From: Erpobdella octoculata
Taxonomy: Eukaryota > Annelida > Clitellata > Hirudinida > Erpobdellidae
DNA length: 64,000 bases
NCBI GenBank assembly: GCA_963978895.1
Contig: OZ022246.1
Location: 21,647,103 to 21,711,102 of the forward strand
Direction of reading: 5' to 3'
Shown here in pieces: positions 25,542-37,207 of the stretch. The notes under the pieces were generated by a model. The model saw only the letters and a list, made by a program, of their open reading frames with translations. It was not told the DNA's origin and did not search any database. Within the stretch, counting starts at the first letter, position 1; every line of letters begins with the position of its first letter. Position numbers and translations under genes: made by a program.

Positions 25542-28500
25542 TCACTTTCCTTCTTCGCTGGTGAAACACTCCATTCTTAGTTTCACATGTGGATCGATTT
25601 CTACGCTAACAAAACTGCATGAACTCTGACGATCAGAACTTTCGACAGGATCTGGAGAGATTTGAGATGATCTCTTTTTCTGCTTTGATTTCAATGTTTT
25701 TCTAGCTTCGTATGCTCCAAACAGGCTTATGCCAATAAGTTCAAGGAACAACTCGAGAAATTCAATTAAAGAAAGAATAGACACACCAAGATAAAGCCCC
25801 AGTACCCCACCAAGATCAGACAGAAACTTATCTATCTGTTTTGATGAAAAAAATTGAGTGTTGATAAATAAAAGTTTTAAAAGGAAAACTAACATAATAA
25901 CAAACTGTATATGCTGGAGTTTCACTGATGAGAGTGTAGGTAAAGTCGGAAACATAGACAACGAACTTTCCAAAACTTTTGTTTTCACTTCTGATGTCGA
26001 GGCTCAGTTTTGAGAGCGAGGATTGACTATCAATGACGTCCTTAGATCAACGTTAGATTTTTTGTCAAAATTGTAAAAATAAATTCAACCATTTAAGAAT
26101 TTGTCAGAAAAGAGATTAAATGCCATTTAAGTTAATTATAGTTAAAAAATTTTCGTAGAAAAAGTCGATTGAAATTATTTTAAATATTTTAAATTGTCAC
26201 TTGAGATTGTCCGGGTTAATACTATATTCAAATGCAAGTGTAAAATTACCATGTAACGCATGGCTGGCCATGATTCAAAACTAATTGAGGCACTATATTT
26301 GATCTCACTGAAAGTATACTAAAATAAATATGCTTCAATAATCAAAAATTAGATTCTTTTCAAAACATATTGTTGAACCTGCAAGGAACTGTACAAGAAC
26401 TTGCACATTGTAATTCATCAGCTTCGTATGCAGACCACACTTTAGACATACAATCAGCTGAAATGAATATTAAAACTAAACTGAAACTTAAGTTCTAAAA
26501 ATTCTGCTATTTCTCAGTTGAACAATTTTAAATAATGTTAACATTTTTGAAGAAACAACACAGCTTACTACTTGTTTGATTCCGAACTGAACATGGAACA
26601 TAACCTTTGACCTTATTGATGGGAAATTTAATGTCAGTGCAGGAGCATTTGTTCATCATTTCGTCACTCAGGCAAGAATTAATGCAGCCCTAGTCATTAA
26701 TTTATTATACAAACTATAATATGAGTGAAAAAGTAATATTAATAATAATAATAAATGTATAGCAGTATTAGAACACTCTTTCATTGAGCAAAAAACTTCA
26801 ACCACCAATCAAATTAATACTTTTTCTGAATAAGACGCGTTGTAAAATTTTGAGTAAATCGTTTCTTTTGAATTTTCAGTACAATTGCCATAAATACCGT
26901 TGATTTTTTCTTTCTTGGCCTGTACAAATTATTTTAAAGTTCAGTTTTTAAAATGTCTACTAAGCAGTTACGAGATATTTTAATGGGGAAAGTGTTTTGT
27001 TTGGTTATTATTTTAAATCTGAAACAAATTTCTACCACGGTGACCCCGATGTGAGTCAGGGTTCCTGGAAGGACAAGAATTCCATCATCTTCAGGAAAAG
27101 GCATTGATTTTGGATCGTGTACAACCACTCGCATGCCAGCTGATTGGGAAATCTCTCCAATGTACTCATCTTGCTGTACGTTGAATGTTATCGAAAGTCC
27201 TGATAGTTAAAAATTATATTGTGTATAAAAAGTGGTTATAAAAAATTCATCTGCGGTCTATAAGCCCTTTAGTGGCCTCGCCAACCGTATGTGGTCCCCG
27301 TCTTTCGCACTCGCATCAAATTCTTTTCCTTTTTATTCCCTCTTGCTGAATTGAAAGTGTAACAGTTGCCATGGTAGTTGTTGTAAAAGTAATCAAATTG
27401 GCTACAAGTGAAAACAAAACATTTTAATGTTATGGATTTCATTAGTATATGGATATACCTCCATTATGTTCTAATATAAAACATTACAAATATCTTCGTT
27501 TTATATCGTAAGGACTTCTGCCCATTTTTTCTATTGCATTGAAAAGCTTTGCTTTTTTTGCTTTTATAAATTTATAAATGCTTACAACTTAAAAATAAAT
27601 TAGTTAGTTTTACAATTTAAATTTTACATTAAAACCCGCTTTTTTCAAAAATATTCCTCGGCGCTTCCGTACATTGTTGTTAATATTGGGCTAAAGGCTA
27701 ATTGCAAAAATACTTCTCAAATATCTATTTAAATAGTCATTATTGTTTTTTTTTGTTTCAATTATGTCAGTTTTATAATATAATTGACTAATATTTCCGA
27801 AATTTTAAATTTATTATTATTCGCGTTAAACATTGACTGTTTAGAGTCAAATTAGAAGCTAATTAGAGGCAAATATTTGATTCGCACCTACGAAACAAAT
27901 AATAACAGCTAAAAAATCGTTCCGGAATAACTTTGTGGCACAAATCAAATGCAAACAAATAATAACAGCTAAAAAATCGTTTGTGGCACAAATCAAATGC
28001 AAAAAACCCGAACTCTCTACGTTGTTTAGTTTTATAGAATTTATTCCTCACCAGCCAGCAAAAATGTTTTATTGAGCCGCCTTTTTAGAATTTTAGAAAC
28101 AAGTTTCCAAAAACGCGCTAAAACTCAAATTCTTTACAGTGTGGTGTCTAGTTTTTGAATTTACTTGGCAGCCACCCGGCCAATGTGTATTATTAAGTTC
28201 TTTTTTTAAAACGAGTTTTCATAAATGCTTAAAAATGCTCAAGTTATTGTAATTATTTATCGTTTGGTAGCAATCAACAACACAAGATACACGCAGAACC
28301 ACTCACGCCACCATCATCTGTCATAAACACAATAAGCACCTTTTGTGTTAAACATAATTAAAAACATATTTAAAATGTTCACGTACTTCACATTACATGC
28401 AAATCCTGCAAAAGCACAATCCGTAACCATTTCTTCAAACATGTGCCCATATTTTTGGTTGTCTTCGGTAGCAGAATATTGTTCTAACAATTCTTTGGCT

Positions 28501-31484
28501 AAAACAAAATCTGCCCTTTCGGTTTTTGGCTCAGTATCATTGTTAGTATTTAAAAAACACCCTGTAATATATATTTATATCATCATCACTATGATAGTAA
28601 GGTTTAAAACCTGTATTCATTGCAAAAGTATTTTTATCAACCTTGTTTTTCGGATAGGATTTCACGCTCTTTAATTTTGTCATCGAACGTCAAATTCCAG
28701 CTGGGTGTTGTTGTCTCTTCATTGACAGGTATAGGTACGTATGAAGTAGCATTAGACCTTGATGAACGTGTTAATGGGTTTTTCATGTTGCTGTTAAGAA
28801 AACTGTTTGAATATTTTGACGGCCTCACTGTGCTATTGATGTTATAACTGAAACTTTTTGTTGCAGTCATTAAGCTGCTATTAGAAAATTTTCTAATTAT
28901 AGCGGCAGTAAGTCCAATACTAGAGTTAGCTACATAACTTGATGAATTTTTAGTCAAGCTGTTATTTGCAGAGAAACTTTTTCTAGTAGTTATGTTTTCA
29001 TATCTGGTGACATTTATTTTAACGTTGAACATATTTCCAGAAGTAGGTCCATAAGTAGATAAATCACCATTAATTTTGTTATTTGTAGAAACAAAATTTA
29101 TAATAGGAATGGTTTCGTTTCTAGTGGCATTTAATTTGACGTCAGACGTATTACCAGAAGTAGTTTCATAAGTAGATGAATTGTCCTTAAATTTGTTATT
29201 TGTAAAGAAACTTCTTATAGTAGGTATCTTTTCATTTCCAGTGGCATTTAAATTAACGTCAGACATATTACTTAAATAAGGTTCAAAAATAGATGAATCA
29301 CTAGTCCTTTTGTTATCTGTAGAAAAAGGTTTTGTAGTAGATATGTTTTTGTTTCTAGTGGCATTTATTTCAACGTCAGACGTGTTACCAAAAGTAGGTG
29401 CATAAGTAGATGATTCACTTTTAATTTTGTTATTTGTAAAGAAACTCTTTATTGTATGTATGTTTTCATTTCTGGTGGCAGTTAATTCAACGTCAGCTAC
29501 GATACCAAATGTACGTTCAGAAGTAAATAAATCAACAGCCAAACTGTTATTCGTAAAGAAACTACTTATAGTAGGCAGGCTTTTATTTCTAGTGGCATTT
29601 AAATCAACTCTAAATACGTTACCAGAAATAAATGCACCAGTAGATGAATCACCAGTTTTTTTGTTGCTTGTAAAAAAACTCTTTATAGTAGGAATATTTT
29701 CAATTTTACTGGTAGTTAATTCAACCTCAGACATTTTACCAGAAGCTGGTAAATAAATATATGAATCACCCGTAATTTTGTTATTTGTAAAGAAACTCTT
29801 TGTAGTAGTTATTTTTTTCTTTCCAATGGTAGTTAATTGTACTTCAAACGTGCTACCAGAACTGAGAACAGAAGTAGAAAAATTTCTTGTAGTAGATATG
29901 TTTTCACTTTTAATGGCGTTGAATTCAACGTCAGATGCGTTTCTAAAAATAGATGCATAACTAGATGAATCACCAGTCAATTGGTTACTTGTGAAGAAAC
30001 TCTTTGTAGCAGCTATGTTTTCATTTCCAGTAGTAGTTAATTCTACGTCAGAAGTGTTACCAGAAGTAAGAGCATAAGTAGATGAATCACCAGGCATTTT
30101 GCTATTTGTAGAAAAACTTATTTTAATAGATATGTTTTCGTTTCTAGTGGCATTCAATTCAACGTCAGATGTTTTACTATAAATAAATTCATAAGTAGAT
30201 GAATTGCCCTTAAATTTGTTTTTTGTAAAGAAACCTCTTATAGTAGATATGTTTTCATTTCTAGTGTCGTTGAATTCAACGAGAGACGTGTTACCAGAAG
30301 TAGCTGCATAAGTAGATGAATTGCCTTTAAATTTATTTGTAGAGGAACTTTCCATAGTAGGTATTTTATCATTTCCAGTGCCATTAATTTCAACGTCAGA
30401 TGTGTTACTAAAAATATATGCATAACTAGATGAATTGCCAGTCAATTTTTTATTTGTGAAGAAACTCCTTATAGTAGACATTTTTTCACTTGTACTGATA
30501 GTTAATTTACCTTCAGACATGCTACCAGAAATTGATGAATAAATATATGAATTACCAGTAATCTTGATATTTGTAAAGAAACTCTTTTCAGTAGATATTT
30601 TTATATTTCCAGTGGTAGATAATTCTTCATAAGACGTGTTACTAATAATAGATGCATAACTAACATTGTTTCTACTTATAGTTGTAGTTAAATCCAGGCT
30701 GGACGAGCTACTCGAAATAGGTGCATAAGTAACAAAATTACCAGCCAATTGTTTATTAGTAAATAAACTTTTTATAGTATTTCTTGTTGAAGTATTTGTT
30801 GTAGACTGCGGATTTGATCCGCAAACGGATGATGAAATATTTTTTTGGTATACTTGTAGCAATTCGCGGAAATTTCCATTCAATAAAGATTTCTGAATTG
30901 GGTTGTTGTTGCAGAAAGTCACAGCTGGGAAGTTCATAGAATTCTCATTGATAACGTTTATGTTAACCAAGACCTTGAATTGGAAATATTCGTTGCCTGA
31001 AACGCATTTAAAACGCATATAATGTGATCTTGCAAGAATTAAGATTATAAAATGTCTCAAATTATTTTAATTACTAGTTTTTGTAAAATTAAAAATACTA
31101 TTATTTTAACCAGTTTAATTTAAAAATGTTATCTAAAATTTTTAAAACAGAACAAAAGTTGTATACACAGGGAGTAGATATTGTAGCAGAGTGCACCGAG
31201 GGAAGCCAGCGAGACAACCAACCATAGGATTTTCCTGATCGGACCTTATTTGAAGTAATATTTCAATTATAATTGAATGAGAAATAATTATTTTTATGAA
31301 TCCGCAAGTTTCTGTTTTTTTAAATTAAGCACAAAAACAAATAAAAACTTAATCAACCTCTGGCTTGGCTAACATGAGATATGCCATGAGACGTGGTATG
31401 TTCTTGGAAATATTCCCAACTTGAGGCCACCGAGATAGCTGCATCGTTAATGTAAACCTGTTTCTTCATTGTTTTATTCGCCAT
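25542..31484 (-). CDS. DEG/ENaC-family channel subunit with giant repeat insert (array gene 4), 12 exons, 1266 aa
   Basis: Exons: 31358-31484, 31167-31244, 28642-30996, 28387-28561, 27286-27401, 27036-27199, 26821-26919, 26569-26689, 26379-26457, 26250-26307, 25906-26040, 25542-25835; 3801 nt, fully in frame. The channel core matches gene 3: EHTTSHGISHV, TM1, FPAVTFCNNNPIQKS, SAGMRVVVHDPKSMPFPEDD, Cys-rich thumb, LGGVLGLYLGVS (G-x-S about aa 1186-1188). Exon 3 is 2355 bp and inserts a cysteine-free Ser/Thr/Asn-rich domain (repeats at aa 146-783) between the FPAV strand and helix (NFRELLQVYQKNISSSVC) and the segment SWNLTFDDKIKE. By topology the insert is extracellular, in the finger-side region where ENaC subunits carry regulatory loops (inference). 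I count about 34 N-x-S/T sequons in it. The total is roughly twice the usual family length. A splice acceptor precedes the ATG by 8 nt. Confidence 0.9.
27402..28386 (-). other. enlarged intron 4 of channel gene 4 with a short direct repeat
   Basis: This intron is about 985 bp, while the same intron in gene 3 is about 200 bp. Within it, 27893-27952 and 27953-28000 are tandem copies of one unit (sharing 'aataacagctaaaaaatcgt' and 'gtggcacaaatcaaatgc'), the second lacking about 12 bases. No transposon ends were recognised. Confidence 0.7.
28853..30766 (-). repeat. coding minisatellite: about sixteen 117-bp (39-aa) units in exon 3 of channel gene 4
   Basis: Translated units align as F-[FS]-T-N-N-K-x-x-G-[ND]-S-S-T-Y-x-x-x-S-G-N-T-S-D-V-E-L-x-A-T-R-N-E-N-I-x-T. 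Most are exactly 39 residues; the first is 62 (internally expanded), others are 38, 29 and 41. Units differ at many positions, so it is not a fresh microsatellite, and the frame is open throughout, which points to selection for coding. There is no cysteine. Most units carry one to four N-glycosylation sequons and many Ser/Thr residues suited to O-glycosylation. Confidence 0.93.
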
Positions 31485-31784
31485 TTCAATTTCTACAAAC
31501 AAATTTTTATTATCACTGTTGTAAACTGAATAAAAATAAAACTTTTTGAAAATCAAACATAAAAACTTTTTATTTACTTTATTGTTACGCTGTTCGGCTG
31601 AAATCTTCTGAGTTTAGTCGAGAAAAGTAATTAAACAGACGACGATAATTGTAAATAGCAATTTTATTAAAATGTATTAAATATTAATATTCATAGTTTT
31701 TAAATATAAAACTAATAACTAAAATATTTTCTAACACAGACCATATTTTTTACATATGCTTTGTGCATTTTATGAAATGATTCT

Positions 31785-31975
31785 TACCAGCCCCTTTAGT
31801 GCCACGAAAATGTTAGTGCCATAACAACCTGAATTGTTTCATAGTAAATATTTGGCTTACAACAAAACAAGTGGCTTATTGATAGACTCTGGTCGATAAA
31901 ATCCAATTGTTTTGCTCTGTTCAACGTTGCGTGAAATGGTTTATTTGATTTTGTTCTCCAGCGTTTAGATTAGCT
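31785..31975. repeat. duplicated 5' flank shared with channel gene 3 (copy 2)
   Basis: Counterpart of 24290-24480, starting about 300 bp upstream of the gene 4 ATG. Both copies keep the core 'caacaaaacaagtggcttat' and a later 'gattttgttctccagcg'. The retained identity exceeds that of the surrounding non-coding DNA. Confidence 0.85.
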
Positions 31976-32007
31976 ACTAGAAATATCAGAAGCTCGACTT
32001 TTCTGAT

Positions 32008-32241
32008 TTTTCTTTCTTTTTTTTCTTTTTGAGATTTAACATACGCCTTATCAAGACAAGTCTTGCTCAAGGCGAGAGAGGGAGGGTACTTGCAAAGGCA
32101 GCCATTTATAGGCGCCTACCCCTTTAGCAAATGCGAGTGAATTCCTTGCTTAAGGGAGTTACGCTGGTGACGCCGGCGAGGTTTGAATTGCCGACCTAAC
32201 GATCGACAGGCGAACGCTTTACCGCTCTGCCACCAGCGCCT
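32008..32241 (-). mobile_element. tRNA-derived SINE
   Basis: On the minus strand the head reads like a tRNA: A box TGGCAGAGCGG (within 32221-32235) and a B box AATTCAAACC (about 32172-32182), spaced as in tRNA genes. A non-tRNA body follows, then an A-rich tail (32008-32035, T/C-rich on the plus strand). Clear target duplications were not found. A functional tRNA is unlikely because the arms do not pair cleanly and a body and tail follow. Confidence 0.65.
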
Positions 32242-33000
32242 CGGGGTTGTGATTCCCGAATGTCAAATTCTCGCGTTCGGATTCGGGTTCGTATCTACCA
32301 TTTTTTTTAAATCGGGCTAGGCTTAGCGATTTTCAAAACACGGGGTTCAGATTTGAGCTTGAGAATTTTATGTTCGGGTATGGGTAGTACAAAATTTATA
32401 ATTTTTGAAATGGCCTGTGAGTGATTTCTGTGCTAATGTATTTTATGATTGAGTTCCAGTTATTGAAAACTGTAAAAATGTGTTTTTTTTTTTTTTAGTT
32501 GCTGTTTGTTTAAGAATTCAACTGAGAGTTTTTTTCAAGATTGTTACTCTGTGTATTTTTGTGCGAAATACTTTTTTGCTTTAGCTGTGAAGAAATTGTA
32601 CTTACTTTTTCAAACTTGGTGATCACGAAATAACTGTTTCATTAACCAGCTTTCTATCTATGTAGCTGCTTAATTTAGAGGACCTACTAACATATTGAAC
32701 ACAAAAGCAGAAAGCATCATGTTCATGAAAACAACATGCTTAAAAACATTTTAATACTAGATTCTAATAAATTGCTCAAATTTTCAAGACTCCAGGTTTG
32801 TGTTTCCATTTTTAAAAACTCCGGGTTTGGGTTCAAGTATTTCTTTTTCAACAGTTGTGATTTGGGTTTCAAATTTTCAAAAGTTCGAATTCAGTTTTCA
32901 CGTTTTCAAAAGTTTGGATATCCAAAAAACCGGGTAGTACCAAACTTCGGGGTTGGGTTGGGTACCTATGACAACTCTACTAGCTAATCATTTTTATTGG
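32242..33000. repeat. degenerate repeat-like region with CGGGTTCGGGT-type motifs
   Basis: Between the SINE and gene 5, several stretches repeat short G/T-rich words (ttcggattcgggtt, ccgggtttgggtt, cggggttgggttggg) separated by AT-rich DNA. Probably a decayed transposon; no ends or coding frame recognised. Confidence 0.35.
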
Positions 33001-33441
33001 ATGTTTTTAAAAGTCTATCAACAACAAATTTTGTTGTTCCAGTACAACTAAACAACAAGCTATTTGGTATGTTGTCGAGCTTAAACAAGTTATATTTAAA
33101 CAAAATTAAAATAACTTTACAAATGAGGTTTATTAATATGTACAATTTAGTTTGAAAAATTAACTTTTTAATTATTTGAAAATAATTGAATAAAAACTAA
33201 ACAAATTTTCATATTTAAAACCTTCAATGGAAAAGATATAAAAACATAAACGATATGTATTTCTAAAACATTTCGGCTCTTTATAGAGCAAAGTTGACTT
33301 ACAAGTTTCATTATTTTGTAACATAATAGAAAAATAATAGCAAATAAACTGTGCAACTGCTTTAGCAGATGTAAATCAAAAGTCATTTTATCTAATTAAA
33401 AATTCCTAAAAATAGATAACGTTCTATTGATCTTTATAACA

Positions 33442-36400
33442 TTAGTTTTCATTCTTTTCATTTTTATTGATCGTCATGATACGAGATTCTTCATCTTCCA
33501 GATTGAAACTTTCAGTCGATTGTTTCTTGAATTTCTCAAAAATGAAACCGCCACTGTGCAAGAAGAGCCAACGACTTTTAACATTTTCTGATCGATTGTT
33601 TCTCTTCGGTTCGTCGGCTTTGAATTCAAAGTTGTTGTCTGCTGAAGGTTCGCTGGATTTATCCTTGCCGTCGCCACGGATATTCTTGTTGTTGTTGTTG
33701 TTGATGTTGGAGGCCCTGATGACGCGATAGAGGCAGATGCACGATATGTCCATGAACAACTCAATAAATTCAACAACCGTGAGGATGGAAAAGCCAATGT
33801 AAAGACCAAGCACGCCCCCTATGTCAGACGTGAATTCGTGAAGCTTTGAAGGCCACAAATAGAAATATTTAAAATAAACACTGAAATGTTTAATTAAATG
33901 TTGCCTTTATTCACTTAACTGTATTTTTCGTAAACTAATTTATTTGTTTTTCTAAACTGTTCACAATTTTATAGCGTAATTTTATAAAAACTTCAAACTT
34001 ACTTCGTAGAATGGAGATTCAGAAACTTGAGTAAATGTCAGATCTTGTATGTAAACAACCACTTTGCCAAAACTTCCATGATCGTTATCCAAATCTTCGT
34101 TGAGTTCTTGATAGTAAGATAGCTTCTTCAAAATTGTCTGTAAACATGTTTTTGTAAATGTCTATTATAACTTTTAAAATAAATTAACTATTAATTAATT
34201 AAAAATCATGTTAATAAAATTATTAAATAAATTATTAAATAACCCTGTAATTTTCGGCAGGCCACTTTTCTCGACTAACGAGTGGTTTATAAGTTGTTTC
34301 ACTGGTGTATTAATAGAAATATTATTTAAAATGATACCAGATTATGGCTGATTAAAATTATTACTATAACACTGTTTAAAAATAATGCAAACATTTTGCT
34401 ATAAAAAACCTTTTACTATGCCATCTGACTAGCTTGTGTAAATGAATTTACCTACCTACAAGGTACTGTGCAATTTCCAATGCATGATAGAGTTTCATTC
34501 TTGTATTCACCCCAGACGGATTGGACACACGAATCTATTTTGGGAAATTCAGATATCAAATTGTTTGTTATTTATTGTTTGTATTTACTGCATAATTGAT
34601 ATTTTGCAGCATTAAAAGAATACAGATTATTTACCACCGAAACTTACCTATTACTGTCGGTGATGAAGCAAGTTGAAATTGAAAATAAAAATGGTTAAAC
34701 TTTGCATGACATCGAAACAAAAATAGCCAAGTTTATTTTTTAATTTTAACTATTTTTCAAGTTTATTAGAAAAAAACATCCTTCAATTACTCACTGCTAG
34801 TTTTATTGTCGATTGAACACGGATCGAGAAACGAGAGGTGGTCTTTATCAATCGGAAATTTTATGTCAACACAAGAGCATCTTTCAATTATTTCTTTGTT
34901 CAAACACGTGTAGTGACAGCCCTGTTTAAATTATGCTAATACATTAATAACTCACCTCTCTTCAGTTTTTATCCAATCAAAGGAAGACCTATAAATGTGG
35001 TTAAGCATAACTCCACAAGATTGTGGTAATTTTGTCTTTGTACAAAAGAAATCTAAGCCACTTGTTCTCTTTTCCATCATAGTTTCTCGTTTGGAAGGCC
35101 ATTTATGCAATAGAGCAACAATGAGGGCAGCTCTTTAAAGATATTTCCTACAACTGCCGGTGCTAGTGTAGTGACGCAGACGACATTCAAATCTCTTGCT
35201 CAACTGTTAAACGGCTTACAATTAGGATCATCATATAATCAATTATTTGCAACTATTCAATGCAAAATGTTTGCTTTTGAGCCAAGCTAATTATGTGAGT
35301 AAATGAAGCAATAAACTTTCTTTAACGCTTTAAATTATCTGTAAATTTAAAATAGAATTTTAAAAAAACTTCAAAACAATTTTTTCTAACTTTTTCACAA
35401 TAAGAAAGGTTGTACATTTGCTGATAAATTGTTTTTGAGTACTTGCGATCAGATTCCTGACGACAATCACCGTACACTCCGTTTAGTTTTTCGGTTTTAA
35501 ACTGAAAATACAAATCGAACTTGATTCTACGATCATGTGAAACATATTTCAAGCATCGTAGTTTTAAAACGCTTGAAAAACAAACAAACCATGGTGACTC
35601 CAATGTGCGTCAAAGAGTTAGGCGCAACAAGAATCCCTTCATCTTCAGGGAAAGGCATGCGCCTTGGATCGTGGACCACTACCTGGAGACCAGCTGACTG
35701 AGATATTTCTCCAATGTATTCGTCTTGCTCAACGTTAAATATCATCGACAAGCCTGTCAAATTTTCAGCAAAATAATATTTTAAACATTATTTGAATATG
35801 CTGGTAATGATTGGTTAGATTTGAATTTTCGTACCATATCTAGGACCGGCTTTAAAAGAAACCTTCAGATTTGCATGATCGGCTCCTTTCATAGCCGAAT
35901 TGTAGGTGTAACAATTTCCATAATAGTTGTTGAAAAAATACGTGAAATCCCTTTTAAGTAATAAAACAAATATTCAGTGTTTACCACTGATATTAAAGTT
36001 CAAAAACTACAAATGAAAGTGTTTTTAAATTATAAACCTGTCCAGGTCACAGCTTCCACCGGAAAAAACACAGTCATATACAATATCATGGAGCAGATGT
36101 CCTTTGCTTTTTCTCTCAGCTTCATGCAAGGGGATATACTTTTCCAGCATTTGGTTTGTCAGTCTGTAGTCAGACCTCTGCTCTCTTCCGTCTTCTGTGA
36201 ATCCAGATGTTGGAAAGCAAGCTGAAATGATATAGATAATTTTTATATATTTACTTAGTTATTTCATTAAATAAAATAATTTTTAAAAAAAAAAGAAAAG
36301 AGATTTAAGATATTCATCCAAAGTTGTTTAAATAATTATAGTAGAGTAGCATTGGGCCAAGCCATGATGTTAATATTTACGTGATGTTATGGTGTGGCCA

Positions 36401-37207
36401 TCAGATGATGTGTGATTTGGATCTTTTTCCTGGGAAGCAACATCTGACAAAACGTTTGAAAAATTATAAACTGTAATTGACGCTGCCAGAGTGTCCCCCG
36501 GGGTATTGTTCTCTAAGCGCCAGTTTGTGACTTCTCCATAGTTATTTGAGACGGATTCAATCATCGTGTGGTCATTACATGCATTGAAGTTCAACCCCTC
36601 GTTGTAGGAGCTGATCACACCTTGAAGGCCGTGGCTCAAAGAAGACTTTTTGATGGGGTTGTTGTTGCAGATTGTCACGGCAGGGAACTGCATCAGGTTC
36701 GTGTGCTTCAGTTGTACCGACACGCTCACGTCAAAATTCAAGTACTTCAAGCCTTGATGATGGAAGGATTAAAGTAATGTATTATTTGAAATAAATTATG
36801 CCGATGTTTTATTCATTAATTTTTTTTTCAAATGAAAAAACAGTTTAAAAAATAATGAATTGTGCAATTATAATCAAGTGAAAAGAGAAAGAGTATTAGT
36901 TTAACTAATAACGCCATACTTATCAAATAAATGTTGTAGCACAATCCAGCCAAACAAATCAATGTTGAACCCAGCCAAAGAGTTTTCTTGAATGTTCCTG
37001 ATTTTAAATGAGTTTAACTATTTAAAATATTGAAAAGAAATGTACCTAAACAAGTTTAAAATAACAAATAAAAATACCTTTGGCGTGCCTAAAATGAGAT
37101 AGTCCGTGAGATGTAGTCAAACTTTGAAATGCATCCCACGTGGAAGCAATGGACATCTTAATGCCTTGTTCTTCGTTTGACTTTATGGCATTGTAATCCA
37201 TTTCCAT
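33442..37207 (-). CDS. DEG/ENaC-family sodium channel subunit (array gene 5), 12 exons, 651 aa
   Basis: Exons: 37078-37207, 36920-36997, 36381-36752, 36038-36221, 35835-35950, 35590-35753, 35391-35501, 34795-34921, 34456-34534, 34244-34301, 34003-34137, 33442-33843; 1956 nt, ATG to TAA. Motifs: SLTTSHGLSHF, TM1, FPAVTICNNNPIKKS, GFTEDGREQRSDYRL (shared with gene 1), SAGLQVVVHDPRRMPFPEDE, Cys-rich thumb (CHYTC, RCSC, CIGNCTVPC), SDIGGVLGLYIGFS (G-x-S about aa 535-537). Exon 3 carries a moderate finger-side insert (about 60 residues more than gene 1) without the 39-aa repeat. The tail after TM2 is about 105 residues, with an Asn run and many charged residues, probably a cytoplasmic regulatory tail. 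Gene 5 groups with gene 1 by motif, so the array is not simply ordered by age. A probable splice acceptor lies about 25 nt before the ATG. Confidence 0.92.

Noticed and set aside
29427..29960. Plus-strand frames opposite the channel gene 4 repeat
   Set aside because: Shadows of the minus-strand coding repeat.
32165..32241. Functional tRNA gene on the minus strand
   Set aside because: Boxes are present but stems do not pair well, and a body plus A-rich tail identify a SINE.
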